Of a stretch of DNA of 64,000 bases, positions 35,470 to 47,169 are shown in pieces. Source of the stretch: Dichotomocladium elegans (Eukaryota; Mucoromycota; Mucoromycetes; Mucorales; Lichtheimiaceae); assembly GCA_025716815.1 (NCBI GenBank), contig JAIXMN010000012.1:1-64000 (forward strand). Reading direction: 5' to 3'. The translations under genes were made by a program, and so were the position numbers. A model generated the notes under the pieces. The model was given only the letters and a program-made list of their open reading frames with translations. It made no database searches and was not told the DNA's origin. Position 1 is the stretch's first letter. Each line of letters starts with the position of its first letter.

Positions 35470-38349
35470 TTACATGATGTGGCACGCGGGTGACTGTTCT
35501 ATTCCTTTGACCGAATCGACGGCGGGCTCGTCGTCTATTGGCCGTTCAGCCGCGGGCTGCTTCTTGATCCGGAGCGACGAGAGCCGATTGGCGGAGCTTT
35601 GCGTAGAGTCGTTCACTGCTGGATCTGCTGTTGCTGTTGCTTCTGCTACTGCTGCTGGTGATAGTGGACCAGCTCCGATACGTTCTGAAGTTGGAGAGAC
35701 TGTCGGTAAATTTAGTCTCTCTGCCGCGGGCGCATAACCCTTAGATGCAGCCTTGCTGTAGCATCGAAGAGCCAGGGGGTAATCGGGCGGGGTGCCGATG
35801 CCGTCCTCGTAATAAGTCCTAAGATGATCATTTATCAGATTACTGCAAAAATTAACAATGTCCAAGCATGACTTACCCCAATACATATTCCGCCTCCTGT
35901 AAGCCCTTTGCAGCAGCCCGCTCGCACCATTTGAAGGCGACCTCGTGTTGACGCATCAAGTGCCCAGGGATACCTTGGGCGTACAGACGTGACAAGTCGA
36001 GCATGGCTCCCTCATGGCCGTCCTCAGCGGCACGCACGTAGAACGAATAACCCAGCCATGGGTCGCGTGGCTGGTTCAGAAGTCCATGTTCGTGAACTTG
36101 ACCCATTCGGTGTACTGCCATTGGAAGTCCTGCCTTGGCTGCCTTGTGCAGGTACTGTAACGCCAAGACCGGATTCTTGCGTGACATGGTCGCGTCCCTG
36201 CATTTAGACAGGGACATAAGGAATCCCATTAGTATGCCAACATAGGCATGTGTGTTATTTCTGGAGGTGGAAGCGACTTTTTTTTACCGAGCAATGCCAA
36301 CGCGGTCGAGCTCATCGGCGTACACACAACTTAGGACATAGGCAGGTTCAGCGCTGTCGGAGTCATGTGCATCTGCGGCTTTATGAAGGTATTGCAGACC
36401 GAGCTTGATGTTCCGCGTCTGCTGCAGCTGGCCCCGGAGGAGGATCTTGGCCATTTTCTAGGCAGATCTTATTAGTCCGGTTTCTCAGCAGAGTGAAAAC
36501 GCGTAATTCCACTTACATAAGTTGCAAGGGTGTGCCCCTTTGCGGATGCCCGTTTGAATGACGCAACAGCCTGGGTAGACTCGCCTCGGGACTTTTGTAG
36601 CCGTGCAAGCTCGTAATACGCCTCGACCCAGCCCATATTCGCAGCCGTGTGGAAGCACCGGAGGGCTTTTGAAGGCTGAGGTTTGGCACGGTATGACTCG
36701 GCGCAGTCTTCGTCCTCTGGCCGAAGGTGCCATTTGCCCTTGATAAAGAGTGCCTCAGGCACACCTCTTTTGGCTAGTTTCTCGATCCAGTAACTGGCCT
36801 CGGAGAGAAGACGCTCGCGAGTCGCGCGGTAAGCTTTGCTATTGTTGTACAGCCGTGCAACGTCGAGAAGATACTTTGTGTACGTCATCTGAAATTCACT
36901 GTTGTTGATTTTGCGGGCCATGCGTCGATAGGTCTTGATGGCGTCTTTGTCGTGCGTGAGACTAAAGGAGGCGATGCTCAGTCGAGATTTGACTGGGATG
37001 GGTTGGAGTAGCGGATGAGGAGGCAACGCGCCTGATGTTTCTAGTGGGCCACCAGCAATGAATGCGGGACGCAGCGGGTTTGCCTGAGTTGTTGATGCGT
37101 CCGATGCCGATATGGGTGACATGGTCACGTGAGATTGTTGCAAATGATCTCTTCCTGTTGCAGCCACCGCCACGCTCGAGTGCGTGCCGATCGAGACGGC
37201 GGAGGCGGTCCGGGGCAGCGCATGGGCAGCCGCCACCGCACGAACCAATTCATTGTTCGATAAAGCAGACGTACTGGCGGACGAGATGGAGCTGCATCGA
37301 CTGCAGAGAGATGTGCTCGACGAGACCTTGTGCGGATGCTGTTGTAGCTCCTCCTTTGAAACCCGCCGCCGGAGCATGGGTCGTATATCACTCTCGTTGT
37401 CTGTCCCGACGTTGTCGACAGACCAGATCGTGGGCGGCTTGGTCCCCTCGGGTGTATGTGGGATCTGCATAGCGACTACAGAAGATGACCCGGTCGGTTC
37501 GAATGGTTTCTGAAGAGGCATTGCGGATACAGTCGAGGAAGTCTCGTCGGATTTTGCTATTGCTGTTGCATGCGACACATTTGCATCATTGGCTGCTGTC
37601 AAATTGCCATCATGCCTTTCGTTTTCTCTCTCTTCTTGTATATCTTCAACAGTCGTCTTCTCGTCGTATGGTATGGTTGTTGCCATTGACGGTGTGTCTG
37701 GAGCTTGGCATTCGTATTTTTCCGTTGTGATATCAAAGTCTTGCTCTTCGTCCGTGTCGGGCTGCCCGTTTTCTTCTTCTTCGTGCTTGAAGCTCGACTC
37801 TTCTTCTATGGCGCTATCGAGTGACTCTTGGATTGGCTCGAGCGTCGGTATCATCAAGAACGGAGTCTCGCTCATCAGCTTTGTCGGCGTGATAGGCGAT
37901 GAAGGCTCGTCTTGGTAGTACTTTGGAGACTCGTATTGAAGCTCTGGAATGTATACTGGAATCTGTGGTAATGGTTTACACCGTTCGCCGACGGACGTAT
38001 CAGGGCTGGCATTGTGTATTGGTTCTTCGATTATACAAGAGCTGCCTTCGTTTGACTTGGCGGTAATTCTAGTGTCATAGTCATCTTCGTCGTCATCGTC
38101 GTCTTCACTGTCGCTTTCAATGATCAAGAAACCTTGCATGGGTTCGTTGTGGAAGACGTCCCGCACAGTCGCCGTGCGCATGACAACAGGCTCAGCTGGA
38201 GAAAAGACTTTGTCGCGGTTGTCGATTTCGGTCATTTGGGGTGGTCTGCTTCCTCGGTACCAACTGTTGCTATTCACAGCGGCTGCAGTTGGAGATTCAT
38301 CCACCATGGTTTGCGGTTGGGAAGGATAAACCATGGCCATTGACATCAT
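35470..38349 (-). CDS. Sel1-repeat protein, chitin synthase regulator (Skt5/Chs4-like)
   Basis: Four exons (36517-38349, 36288-36457, 35877-36197, 35470-35818) give 890 residues. The first about 480 residues are disordered: acidic clusters, Ser runs and Pro. From about 500 to 810 a chain of Sel1/TPR-like repeats follows: AASYW-type helices, LRCFHTAANMGWVEAYYELA, SFKRASAKGHTLATY, LQYLHKAAKAGLPMAVHRMG, YVRAAEDGHEGAMLDLSRLY and CERAAAKGLQEAEYVLG. The protein ends in ACHIM, a possible CaaX farnesylation box; yeast Chs4 ends in a similar box. Such proteins recruit or activate chitin synthase III at growth sites. The assignment rests on repeat order and the C-terminal box, not on a search. Confidence 0.83.
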
Positions 38350-38824
38350 AAAGCCTTGTAAAGTAAAAGAGCTGGAAAGAGTGAAAAGAGTGAGGAAAAA
38401 AACACATCATCTTGCAGGATGTCAAAAAGGATAATGCATAAACACGATGTCCAAATTTGTACATTTGTTTGCTTTTGTTGCCTTGAATGGCGAAGAGTTG
38501 GCTTTTTCCGGGATGCCGATCCTCAATAATGGCAGTATAAGCATGACCTGCGCATGATACCTTTCTGTTCAGAATACTTTCTACAGTAACTTTCATTGGC
38601 ATGTCTCGTACTCGAGCTTAAATAGTGGAGATTTTGGGGGGAAATACAATATCTTTTGGGTAGCTAGCATAAAAGGGCTGGGGTTTGGGGGTATGAGCAC
38701 AAAGGAATCAGGGGGGAGGATCTGGGGCAGTTATAAAGAAGGATGAAAACAAAGCGCTGGCGCGATTAGTTGCACAAGAAAACACTCATGCTGTGTAATC
38801 CGCCCTGTGGACAGCACTTGAGGT
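38350..38824. other. intergenic, nothing recognised
   Basis: Gap between the SKT5-like promoter and the 3' end of the ankyrin-FYVE gene. It has G-rich runs near 38630-38720; no gene is seen. Confidence 0.4.
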
Positions 38825-41482
38825 TTACGCCCTTCTCATTCCGAGATCAGCATAGCACTTGTCGCAAACTCGGTGGTGCTGTGACGCCAACACTTGGGCC
38901 TGCTCATTGGGAGCATTCGGATCTTGCAAAATCTCGGACGCATTCAGGTACGTGCGTGATGTTGAGCATCGATCACAAACAATTAAACCACATCGTCGAC
39001 AGTGATGGCGGCGGACAAGCAGGCCAAAGCGGCGTTCGCACCAGCGGCATTCTTTGACATTGACGTCTGCCTCCCATACGAACGACCGCGGTCCGTCTTG
39101 AATATCCACATCTTCTGCACCGTAAGCACCATTCTCTGCGGGGTCCTGGCCGAGCACTACGGCATTTAACGTAGGACTGCCGTCATCATGTTGAACGATT
39201 GTCCATGCGGGTTGGTCCTCGATCGTGCCACCGCTATCGCGGCTCCATGGATTTGCGTCCAGGTCTGTCGTTAGGCTGCTATCAGGCCCGTAGCCTTCAC
39301 GTCGGTCTCCGCTCTGCATGCTGACCGAGTTTGTCAGCCCAAGCTCTCGGGCAAGTTCCGAATTGTGTTGAACAGGGCCGACTGGAGTTGAAAGTTTGGA
39401 TCCAAGTGCCGTAATCTGCGCGTTGAGTTTCTCAATATGCGCACTGTGAGACTTTACCAAAATTGTCGCCTGGTGCTTTCTGAACTGGTTCATGTCCGCT
39501 AGAAACAAAAAACAAAAAAAAAAAAATATATCCAGCTTTCTCTATCGTATGGACTTTCACCTACTCTTAATTCCTGCCAAAAGCATTTGAACCGCTTCTT
39601 CATAAACGCGTAATTCGCTTGTTACTCTCCGGAGCATTGTCGCATCGTAGGAGGCGGCGGAGGGTTCAGGTGCCGCAGCAGCCGCAGCCGCAGCCGTATC
39701 TTTTGCGTTCTGCACTAGGTCCTCTGCCTGGTCCAAATAATCGCGTTGCACATCGACCGCAGAACCACCCATACCCTCGCCATCCTCATTCCCGCGGACA
39801 TACCCCTTGTCCAAGTCCATACGGCGCTTCATCACCCGCACCCAGCGACGCCGACGGACCCACCCGTAACCTGACGTGGGTGCGACAGGGGTCCACAAGT
39901 CATCCGGGTCATCAAAGGAACGGGAATACTGCCATCCCGATGTAGGGTCAACCCGCGGATCGCTGTAATCGATCTGCCAATCCGTCAGCCAAAACCAGTT
40001 GGATGCACCGTTGCTGCTACCTCCGCTACGGCTCTTTGTCATCGGCAGCATGACCTTCTCTTTGGAGGTAGGGATTCCAGACGGGTGATAAGACCATGGA
40101 CCGCGCTTGTCATGTCTTGTCAGCGAATTTGCGCTGAAATGTGGCCGCGAGAGGCCAAGGAGCGACGAAGACCGCTCGTTTTCGTGGAGAATCACCATGA
40201 CAGTGACATGGTACTCGAGCAATTCGTAAGACGAACTTGGCGACAACTCACCTTTACGCCCCGCACATTAACCCCAATAAAAAAAAGGCGTAAGAAAGGA
40301 TGTTGCTCAGAATCTTCGGTGATGCCTCATTATTTCCCAGGATGCAGTACTGCTATTTACCTTCCAGCTGCCGTGTTCGCCACCATTTGCTACCTGCCTT
40401 TTCAAGCATCTCACATATGTATGCCTCGCCTGCTTCGCCCGATGCGGCACTCACGTCATAAGCCGCCTCCTCAAAATTATTTTTGATGAGGGGATTTGCG
40501 TTTGCAGTTTCTAAAAGGTACTCAACAATGGACATATAACCCTTCGATGCGGCGTTGACTAGTGAGAATAAGACATATCAGGGGGATGAAAAGGGGATGC
40601 GTTGCAGAGGAGCAAATCAGTTGAGAAGGAAGAAAAGTGTGGAAGTGTAGAAAGTTCCTCCTCGTTCCAGACTTACTGAGCGGTGTATGGCCCGTCTTGT
40701 TCTGCGCATTAACACGCGCACCCCGCTCGACGAGAAGTCGGACTACCTGGAGATTCCCGCGTGAACAGGCATTGTGCAAAGCTGTCCAGCCGTCCTTGTC
40801 CTTCTGGTGGATGTTTGCCTTTTTCGAGAGTAAATATTTTACCACGTGGTAATGGCCTGCATACGATGCCTTCAGTAGCGGCGTCTACAAGTATACGCCA
40901 TAGAAGAGAGAGGGGGGGGAAATCAGGAAACAGCACTCAGCCAGGAAAGAAATAACAATAGTACTGGTCCACGCTCGTCTTTGTTACCTCGCCCTCCTTG
41001 TCTCGTGAATCGACTGAGACATGGTAATCTTCCACAAGGCATCGCACAATGTCGACATGACCGCGCGATGCGGCGAAATGGATTGGGGTTAACCCGGTGG
41101 ATGGAAGAGGATCGTTCACTGCCTTGAGAGGATCGGGCAAGAGCTGCAGCACTTGTTTGAAGACCGAGAGGTTACCAGAGGAGGCAATAGTATGGAGCGT
41201 CTTTTGTTGATCGACCTTTTTGGCAGCAGTCGTAGAAGACTGGGCAGTTGCTGCTGTCGGCGGGGGACTCCGTACGGGAGAGACGAGAGTAGTGGCTGCC
41301 GCAATAGTGGCGGGTCCGATGGTCTCTGTGTTGGCAGAGGAGTCTGACTGAAGCGGTTGGGAAGAGAGCGGCGGAAGTGGCTGGAGGTGAGGAAGCTTGA
41401 TGAATCTATTATGAGCATCTCCATAATACTTGTGCCGCTCTCCAGGAACAGGAGGGGTGCAAAAATCGACGATGGTGGTCAT
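38825..41482 (-). CDS. ankyrin-DysF (peroxin)-FYVE protein
   Basis: Five exons (40988-41482, 40677-40884, 40361-40558, 39565-40251, 38825-39498) join in frame to 753 residues. Ankyrin repeats cover about 80-270: TPIHFAASRGHVDIVRCLVE, TPLLKASYAGHYHVVKYLL, TALHNACSRGNLQVVRLLVE, then NAASKGYMSIVEYLLE. Around 350-430 is a DysF/peroxin-type module with paired Trp and Arg motifs (WFWLTDWQID, GWQYSRSF, GYGWVRRRRWVRV). A FYVE zinc finger lies near 660-740: WEADVNVKECRWC, RRHHCRRCG and a final CDKC. FYVE binds phosphatidylinositol 3-phosphate on endosomes, so an endosomal or vacuolar adaptor is likely. DysF modules occur in peroxin Pex23/Pex30 and in TECPR1. Its partner and exact task are unknown. Confidence 0.85.
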
Positions 41483-42457
41483 AAAAAGAAGAATGGGATA
41501 AAAAGAAGGTGTAAGAAACGCGTCCGACAGGACTATGGTTTTGGCAAAACTTCACAGCTTTGTGTCACCATTTCATTACTTTCTCCCTCTCTCTCTCTCG
41601 AATACCATATAAGGAGCTGATCTCTTGCACATAGCGAACGTCGTCTGCAGCATCTTAATAAGATAATCAACATTGACTTATACGTGCGTGTAAAGGCAAT
41701 GGGATAGGTTTGCCTCGATAGCAATGGCTAGATTAATGTTTCGTTCTACTTGGGGGAAGGGGACCAGGGATTTTGCGTCAACTGATCAAAATGGGATATA
41801 GCAGACTATCTAGTTTAGTGAAGGAAACATGTCGAGCTGCAAGTTATGCACACACGTACCTTACATAGCTGTTCATAAATAGCCAATAAGTCATCTCTGA
41901 GTCGAAGAGACTGGTAGATAACCAACTAACCCCCTCCCGGCTACTTGATCCGCAGGTCAATAAGCTTCATCTGCATACCGCCAGGATGTGGACGCCGCAG
42001 CTTCCCCGTGATTAATAGCTGTCGATTAAAATAGGAATTGGGATACTCTTCAGTCGATCTTGTATCATTCTGAATACAAATTCTTTCTTCACAGCCATTC
42101 CTGCCACATGACTCGTGTGGGCTACGAGTATTTTTGGATGGGAGAATGGTAGACTCTTCTTCGACGACGGGCTTAACAGAAAAGCCCGTGTCCGAAAAGC
42201 GCTTAGTGGTTCTGCTATTGGGTAGAACTCATTCAGCCGGAAGGGTGAGCTTGAATCTTTTTTTTTTTCCCTCAATTCTGAAAGGGCTCGCTGCAGCTCC
42301 TCGTTTTCATTTTTCAGGTGCGCTGTATTTTTAGCGGTTCCCCAAAAGGGGTATCTCTCTCTCTCTTTTTTTCTTTTTCCAATATTTCTTCCGCTTCTTA
42401 ACTCTCCAACTTGGTTAATTACCACGATCTGGCGCGTTCTTCTCCCTTCTCTATACG
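41483..42457. other. divergent promoter region
   Basis: About 975 bp between two divergent ankyrin genes. CT-rich tracts occur at about 41580-41600 and 42354-42400. A minus-strand frame of 156 codons overlaps this low-complexity sequence and is not supported. Confidence 0.4.
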
Positions 42458-45334
42458 ATGACGGGAACATCAGTTTTATCATTGCCTTCTTCAGAGGCGA
42501 CCCCCGCCATCATCGACATGTCCCCCCACGTAAAGACCGCCCCTGGAGATGCCGCCGACACTGGGACTCCGAATGAAACCATGGGCGGCTTGCACATGAT
42601 CAAAGAGCGTGACGATGAAACTGACCAGGATGGAAAAGACGCTGTTCGCCAGCAGTATGAGAATATGACCTATGACGATCTCTCCCACCGAATGGCCGAG
42701 AACTATAAGCAGCTTTCTGCAATGTTAAGCACAACGGCGCTCACTGCGCTTCAGGAATCCCACAACCATCAGTCTACGGAGGAAGACACGGCCTCTACTC
42801 TTGCTACAACCCTAGCTTCTGCAAACAACAGCACGGACGATCTCGACATTACCGAAAACGTGATTGCTAACCCCGACCTGGACGACAAGGCGAAGCGAAC
42901 CAAGATGACAAAACTCTTTTGTCGAGCAACGTCCCAGGGCGACCTGGCCAAGGTGATGCAGTTGCTCAATGATAGTCAGATGCGAGCGTACATTGATATC
43001 GATGCCAGAGACGAAGATGGGACCACACCACTGATATACGCTGCCTGTTTTGGAAAAGTTGATATTGCGCAAGCCCTATTGGATGCAGGTGCCAAAACGG
43101 ACGTTCAGGATTCTTGTACGGCCTCGACTGGTGTAGTGTATGACAAATATAATTGCATTATTTTTAACTCTCTCTTTTTTTTCGTTTATGACTACTAATA
43201 GTCGGCTGGTCCGCGCTCATGTGGGCCACGAACAACAATCATGATGCGCTCGTCAAGGTCTTGCTGGAAAATGGTGCATCATCACATACGAAGTCTGCGA
43301 AGGGGCGTACAGTATTTGATTTTGTCAATACAGAGAACCAAAAGATCGTCGAAATCTTGGCAACGAATCCACGAGACAGCTTGTCTTCCACTTCAAGTAC
43401 ATTAGGTCGCACCGTGGGTAGCTTATCGTCCTCGTCATCCAATGCTGGGGACTATGACTTCTATTATCATTCCACTACGGAAGGTTATGACAATTTTATG
43501 GCCGAGGAAGCTGATCGTCGCAAGAAGCTCCTCGAGACTGCAATGGCTCTGGCAGGTGGCCATTGCTATAGTATGAGCGATGCAGAGTATGACGATGCAG
43601 ACGGACACGATCATATCGGAGACGACGACGACGACGACAATGACGACAATGACGATGATGACGATGAAATTGACGAAGATAACAACGAATTTTATTGGGA
43701 CAAATGTCTACCCGATCAAATGTTTGTTTTCAGCGCCGACAACCTACCGTATATCCTCAACACCGTTATCACCGAAATCCAGCTTCCTGTGCGATCCCGT
43801 CAGGAGATGTGTGTCCCTGCTAACGTGGTGTTCCTAAGCGCCCGGTTTGCTCATTACTTTTCCAGCAACGAATTGCTGCAAGAGGTGATGGAGGGGGCCA
43901 TTGGTCGTATTAGTGCCGAAATCAAGGTTCGTGTAGAAAAATAGGGGGTGTGCCGTTGAGGCTTGCTAAGGAGTTAGCATGACCTGTTTTTTAACAACCT
44001 ACCTATCATGTCTTGTGCAGGGCAATGCACGGAATGTACATGTACTCGCCTTCTGGATCACAAACGCCACGCAACTTCTTTATTATTTAAAGAAAGATGC
44101 CGCACTCGTCGTTGCAACCGCAGAACATCAGCTGCGCATATCCGAACTTATTTCCGAGATCTACAACATGATTATTTATGATACCGAGCAACGATTGGTC
44201 AAAATACTCCCGTCGGCCATCATCGACTACGAGCAGATTCCGGGCATGGACGATGTGAACTTCGCCGATGACTGGCAGCGCTTCTTCCGGCGGAGCACTC
44301 GCCGAACGGTAACTGCCTCACCGGACGGTGGTCTTGCTGTGCAAATGAAGCGGAACGCAAGTGCACGTTCTGCGCCTGTCACCAATCCAAATAGTGCCTG
44401 CTCATCTCACGCGGCGTCGCCGCAATCGGTTACGAGTCTCCTCACCTCCACCCTCTATGTCCTACAATCTTATGACGTTCATCCTACAATCATCATTCAA
44501 GCCCTAGCTCAATTTTTCCATTACATTTCATGCGATATCTTCAATCGCATCCTCTCTAACAAGAAACTCCTTTGTCGATCAAAGGCCATCCAAATGCGCA
44601 TCAATATGTCGCAGCTCGAGGACTGGATCTGCGAGGAACACTTACCATCTAGTCTTGTTACATATTTGGATCCGACGAATCAGCTACTGCAAATGCTCCA
44701 ATGCCTGACTCAGCTTCAGGATCTCGATAGCTTTAAGCTCACAGTCCAATCCTTCGATGCCCTTAACTCTCTCCAGCTTAAGCGTTGCGTGATCAACTAT
44801 CGGTATGAGGTCAATGAGGAGCGACTGCCCGATGAAGTTGAGAAATACGTGATACAGCTGGCAGAAGAAACAAAGCGATTCAAGCGTTGCCGGTCCGCAA
44901 CAGTAAATTCCACAACGAGTACGACAAGCATGGTGCGATCCCAGAGTAATGCGTCGCTGCAGCGTGCAAGGTCCCGTCGGGAAAGTATGTCAAGCCTTAT
45001 GGGATCGCTCATGTCAAGTGTCAGCATGACACCCGCAGCGGCGGTACAAGCCCAGTTACCTTCGCCGCCTGCGGAGAAAGAAGATCTGAGGAGTGAGGAA
45101 GGGCACTATGTTGTAAACGAAGAGGACGAAGACGACGGTGCAGAAGAAGATCTGAAGGAGACACGAGATACCAAGTTCATGCTGCCATTCTCCGTGCCTA
45201 CAACAGCGCACATGGTGAGCGTCCGCAGCTGGGCGGTAGACCATGGCAAGCGCGAAGAACGCCTGGTCTCACCCGTGATACCGGCTGAATGGATGGATAG
45301 ACTCGACAATGTCAATGCCCGAATACTGGACTAG
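42458..45334 (+). CDS. ankyrin and DIL (dilute) domain protein
   Basis: Three exons (42458-43115, 43202-43926, 44021-45334) give 898 residues. Ankyrin repeats lie near 165-275 (TPLIYAACFGKVDIAQALLDAG, and SALMWATNNNHDALVKVLLENG). An acidic Asp run follows (about 390-415). The C-terminal half is a DIL domain: FWITNATQLLYYLKKD opens it, and VLQSYDVHPTIIIQALAQFF and DIFNRILSNKK lie in the middle, as in the cargo-binding tail of type V myosins. Fungi have soluble ankyrin-DIL proteins without a motor; a role in vesicle or actin-linked transport is inferred. The C-terminus is acidic and Ser-rich. Confidence 0.9.
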
Positions 45335-47169
45335 ATGTCGTGTTCTTCTTCTTGATTGTCTCATATTTTTTTTTTGTTGTTCTTCTCGACCTCCTTTTCA
45401 CACGATTCACCCACGCCTTTCCTTACAGTATCCCCCCTCCGATTTTTATCTTTTTGCTTTCATCCTTCTTCATGTTCTATGTATATTTTATCTATGCTAC
45501 ATTAAAACCCTGACATTTTTGATTTGCAACCCTCACCAATTATTGGAGCGGTGTGAGAATGGGATGACCGACGATGTATCACGAACGTGGAGTGCAACCA
45601 CGGTGATAACCCATTTACTATTAGGTACAGTATACCGGTTTGCTTTCTGCGCGTATCGTTACGATGTACGGTGAGGATAGCCTCTCGTGTCTCAGCGGGT
45701 AAGACTGGGGCATCCGAACAAGCAGCATACTTACTAGAATGGGTAGGAGGAGGGGACAGGAAGCTTGAAATGGATTTTAAGTTATCCTGCCTTCCCATGC
45801 ACGCTCACACATGCACGGGAAGTTGAGCAGCATTGCACGTGTTTGTAGCTATGCATGTATATATATATATACGTGCAATCGCCGCTCAACTTGGCATGTA
45901 CACACACACAACCCCCCCCTGTGGGCCCCACTGGAAGAAGTAGCGTTCATGTGCACGTGGTTTCGCAGGCGGAAGGGAACCAGTCATCACCTCCCTCTCT
46001 TCCCTTTCCGCAGCAGACGATGAACATCCATGAAAGTGATGTATATGGATGGGGACTATCCCGTCGTTCCTTGTTGAGTAGTCCAGGCGCCCTTTCTTCC
46101 CCCCCCCACATGCTCCTTTGCTCCAGTATTACCCATCTAAAGAAGGGAGGGCGGAACAAAAGCAAAAGAAAGCGTCTCAGAGCACCAGACAATTAGATTT
46201 ACCATGAGATTTGAGGGGAAAAATATTGTTTCGGGGTGGTTGGGTAGAGGCGAGAGAAGGGTGAAGCCTCGCGATAGCTTCGATTTGTAAACTGAGATGA
46301 CCAAGACAAATTAGAGAAAGAGAGAGAGAGAGAGAGAAAGGAAGAAAGAAAGAGATTCCAACTTTTTTTTTTCTTTTTAGTAAATAACCTAGGCATTTAA
46401 ATACTCGACCTGATTAAAGGGGGGGCATCGACCGGAAACTGCACGATAAAAGCTTTCATGGCTGAATGATCGACAGACACGCTTCGATCAGGGCTTTGTT
46501 ATTTTGTTTTTTGGTTTTTTTTTTTTGTGCCGCGTGGTGGGGGAAGAAGCGGCACAGACACACCTGACCCAAAGAGACCACGAAGGGGAAGGGGAGAGAA
46601 GGGGGAGTATATGTAAAAGGCTTACAGACGATGATGAACATTATCGGTACGATGATAGCGACGGACCGCATGCAAATCCATCCTATTGTTGACTGCTCGG
46701 CGGAGGCACAAACACAGTATCCCAAGCAAGCTAGAAGGATGCACTCCTTTGAGAGGGGAGTCGTCGCCTGCGAGCAGGTGGGTGATCTACGTATGTATTA
46801 CAGATGGACTAGTGTGTGGAAATCCCCTCATCCACCCACTCATTTTCCTCCATGACCGAGTCTTTCAGACTCTCCAAAAGGCAGCAATGCTCTTGGAGTC
46901 TTATAGTCGATAGATCTCTCTCTCTCTCTTCAGAGCAAGAAAAAGCCGTGAGGGGATTTTATCCACTTGCTTTTGAAGACAAGACACTCCTTGCGTCCCT
47001 CCTTTATTTTGTTCTTGGGTTACTCCCTGTCTGAAAGGATCAAGGCGGTACACTCGCTCACTCCCTTTTCTTCCCTTTCCCCGGTACAGTAGTCCCCAAA
47101 CCAATTCTTCTTCTTTTTCTTCCTCTTTTTTTTCCCCGTCTTGATCCATTTTCTTGAACACTTCACAAC
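45335..47169. other. gene-poor intergenic region
   Basis: About 1.8 kb between the ankyrin-DIL gene and the septin gene. It has AT and GA microsatellites (about 45859-45872 and 46319-46337) and homopolymers. No reading frame shows family features. The last 300 bp, pyrimidine-rich, are likely the septin promoter and leader. Confidence 0.4.
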
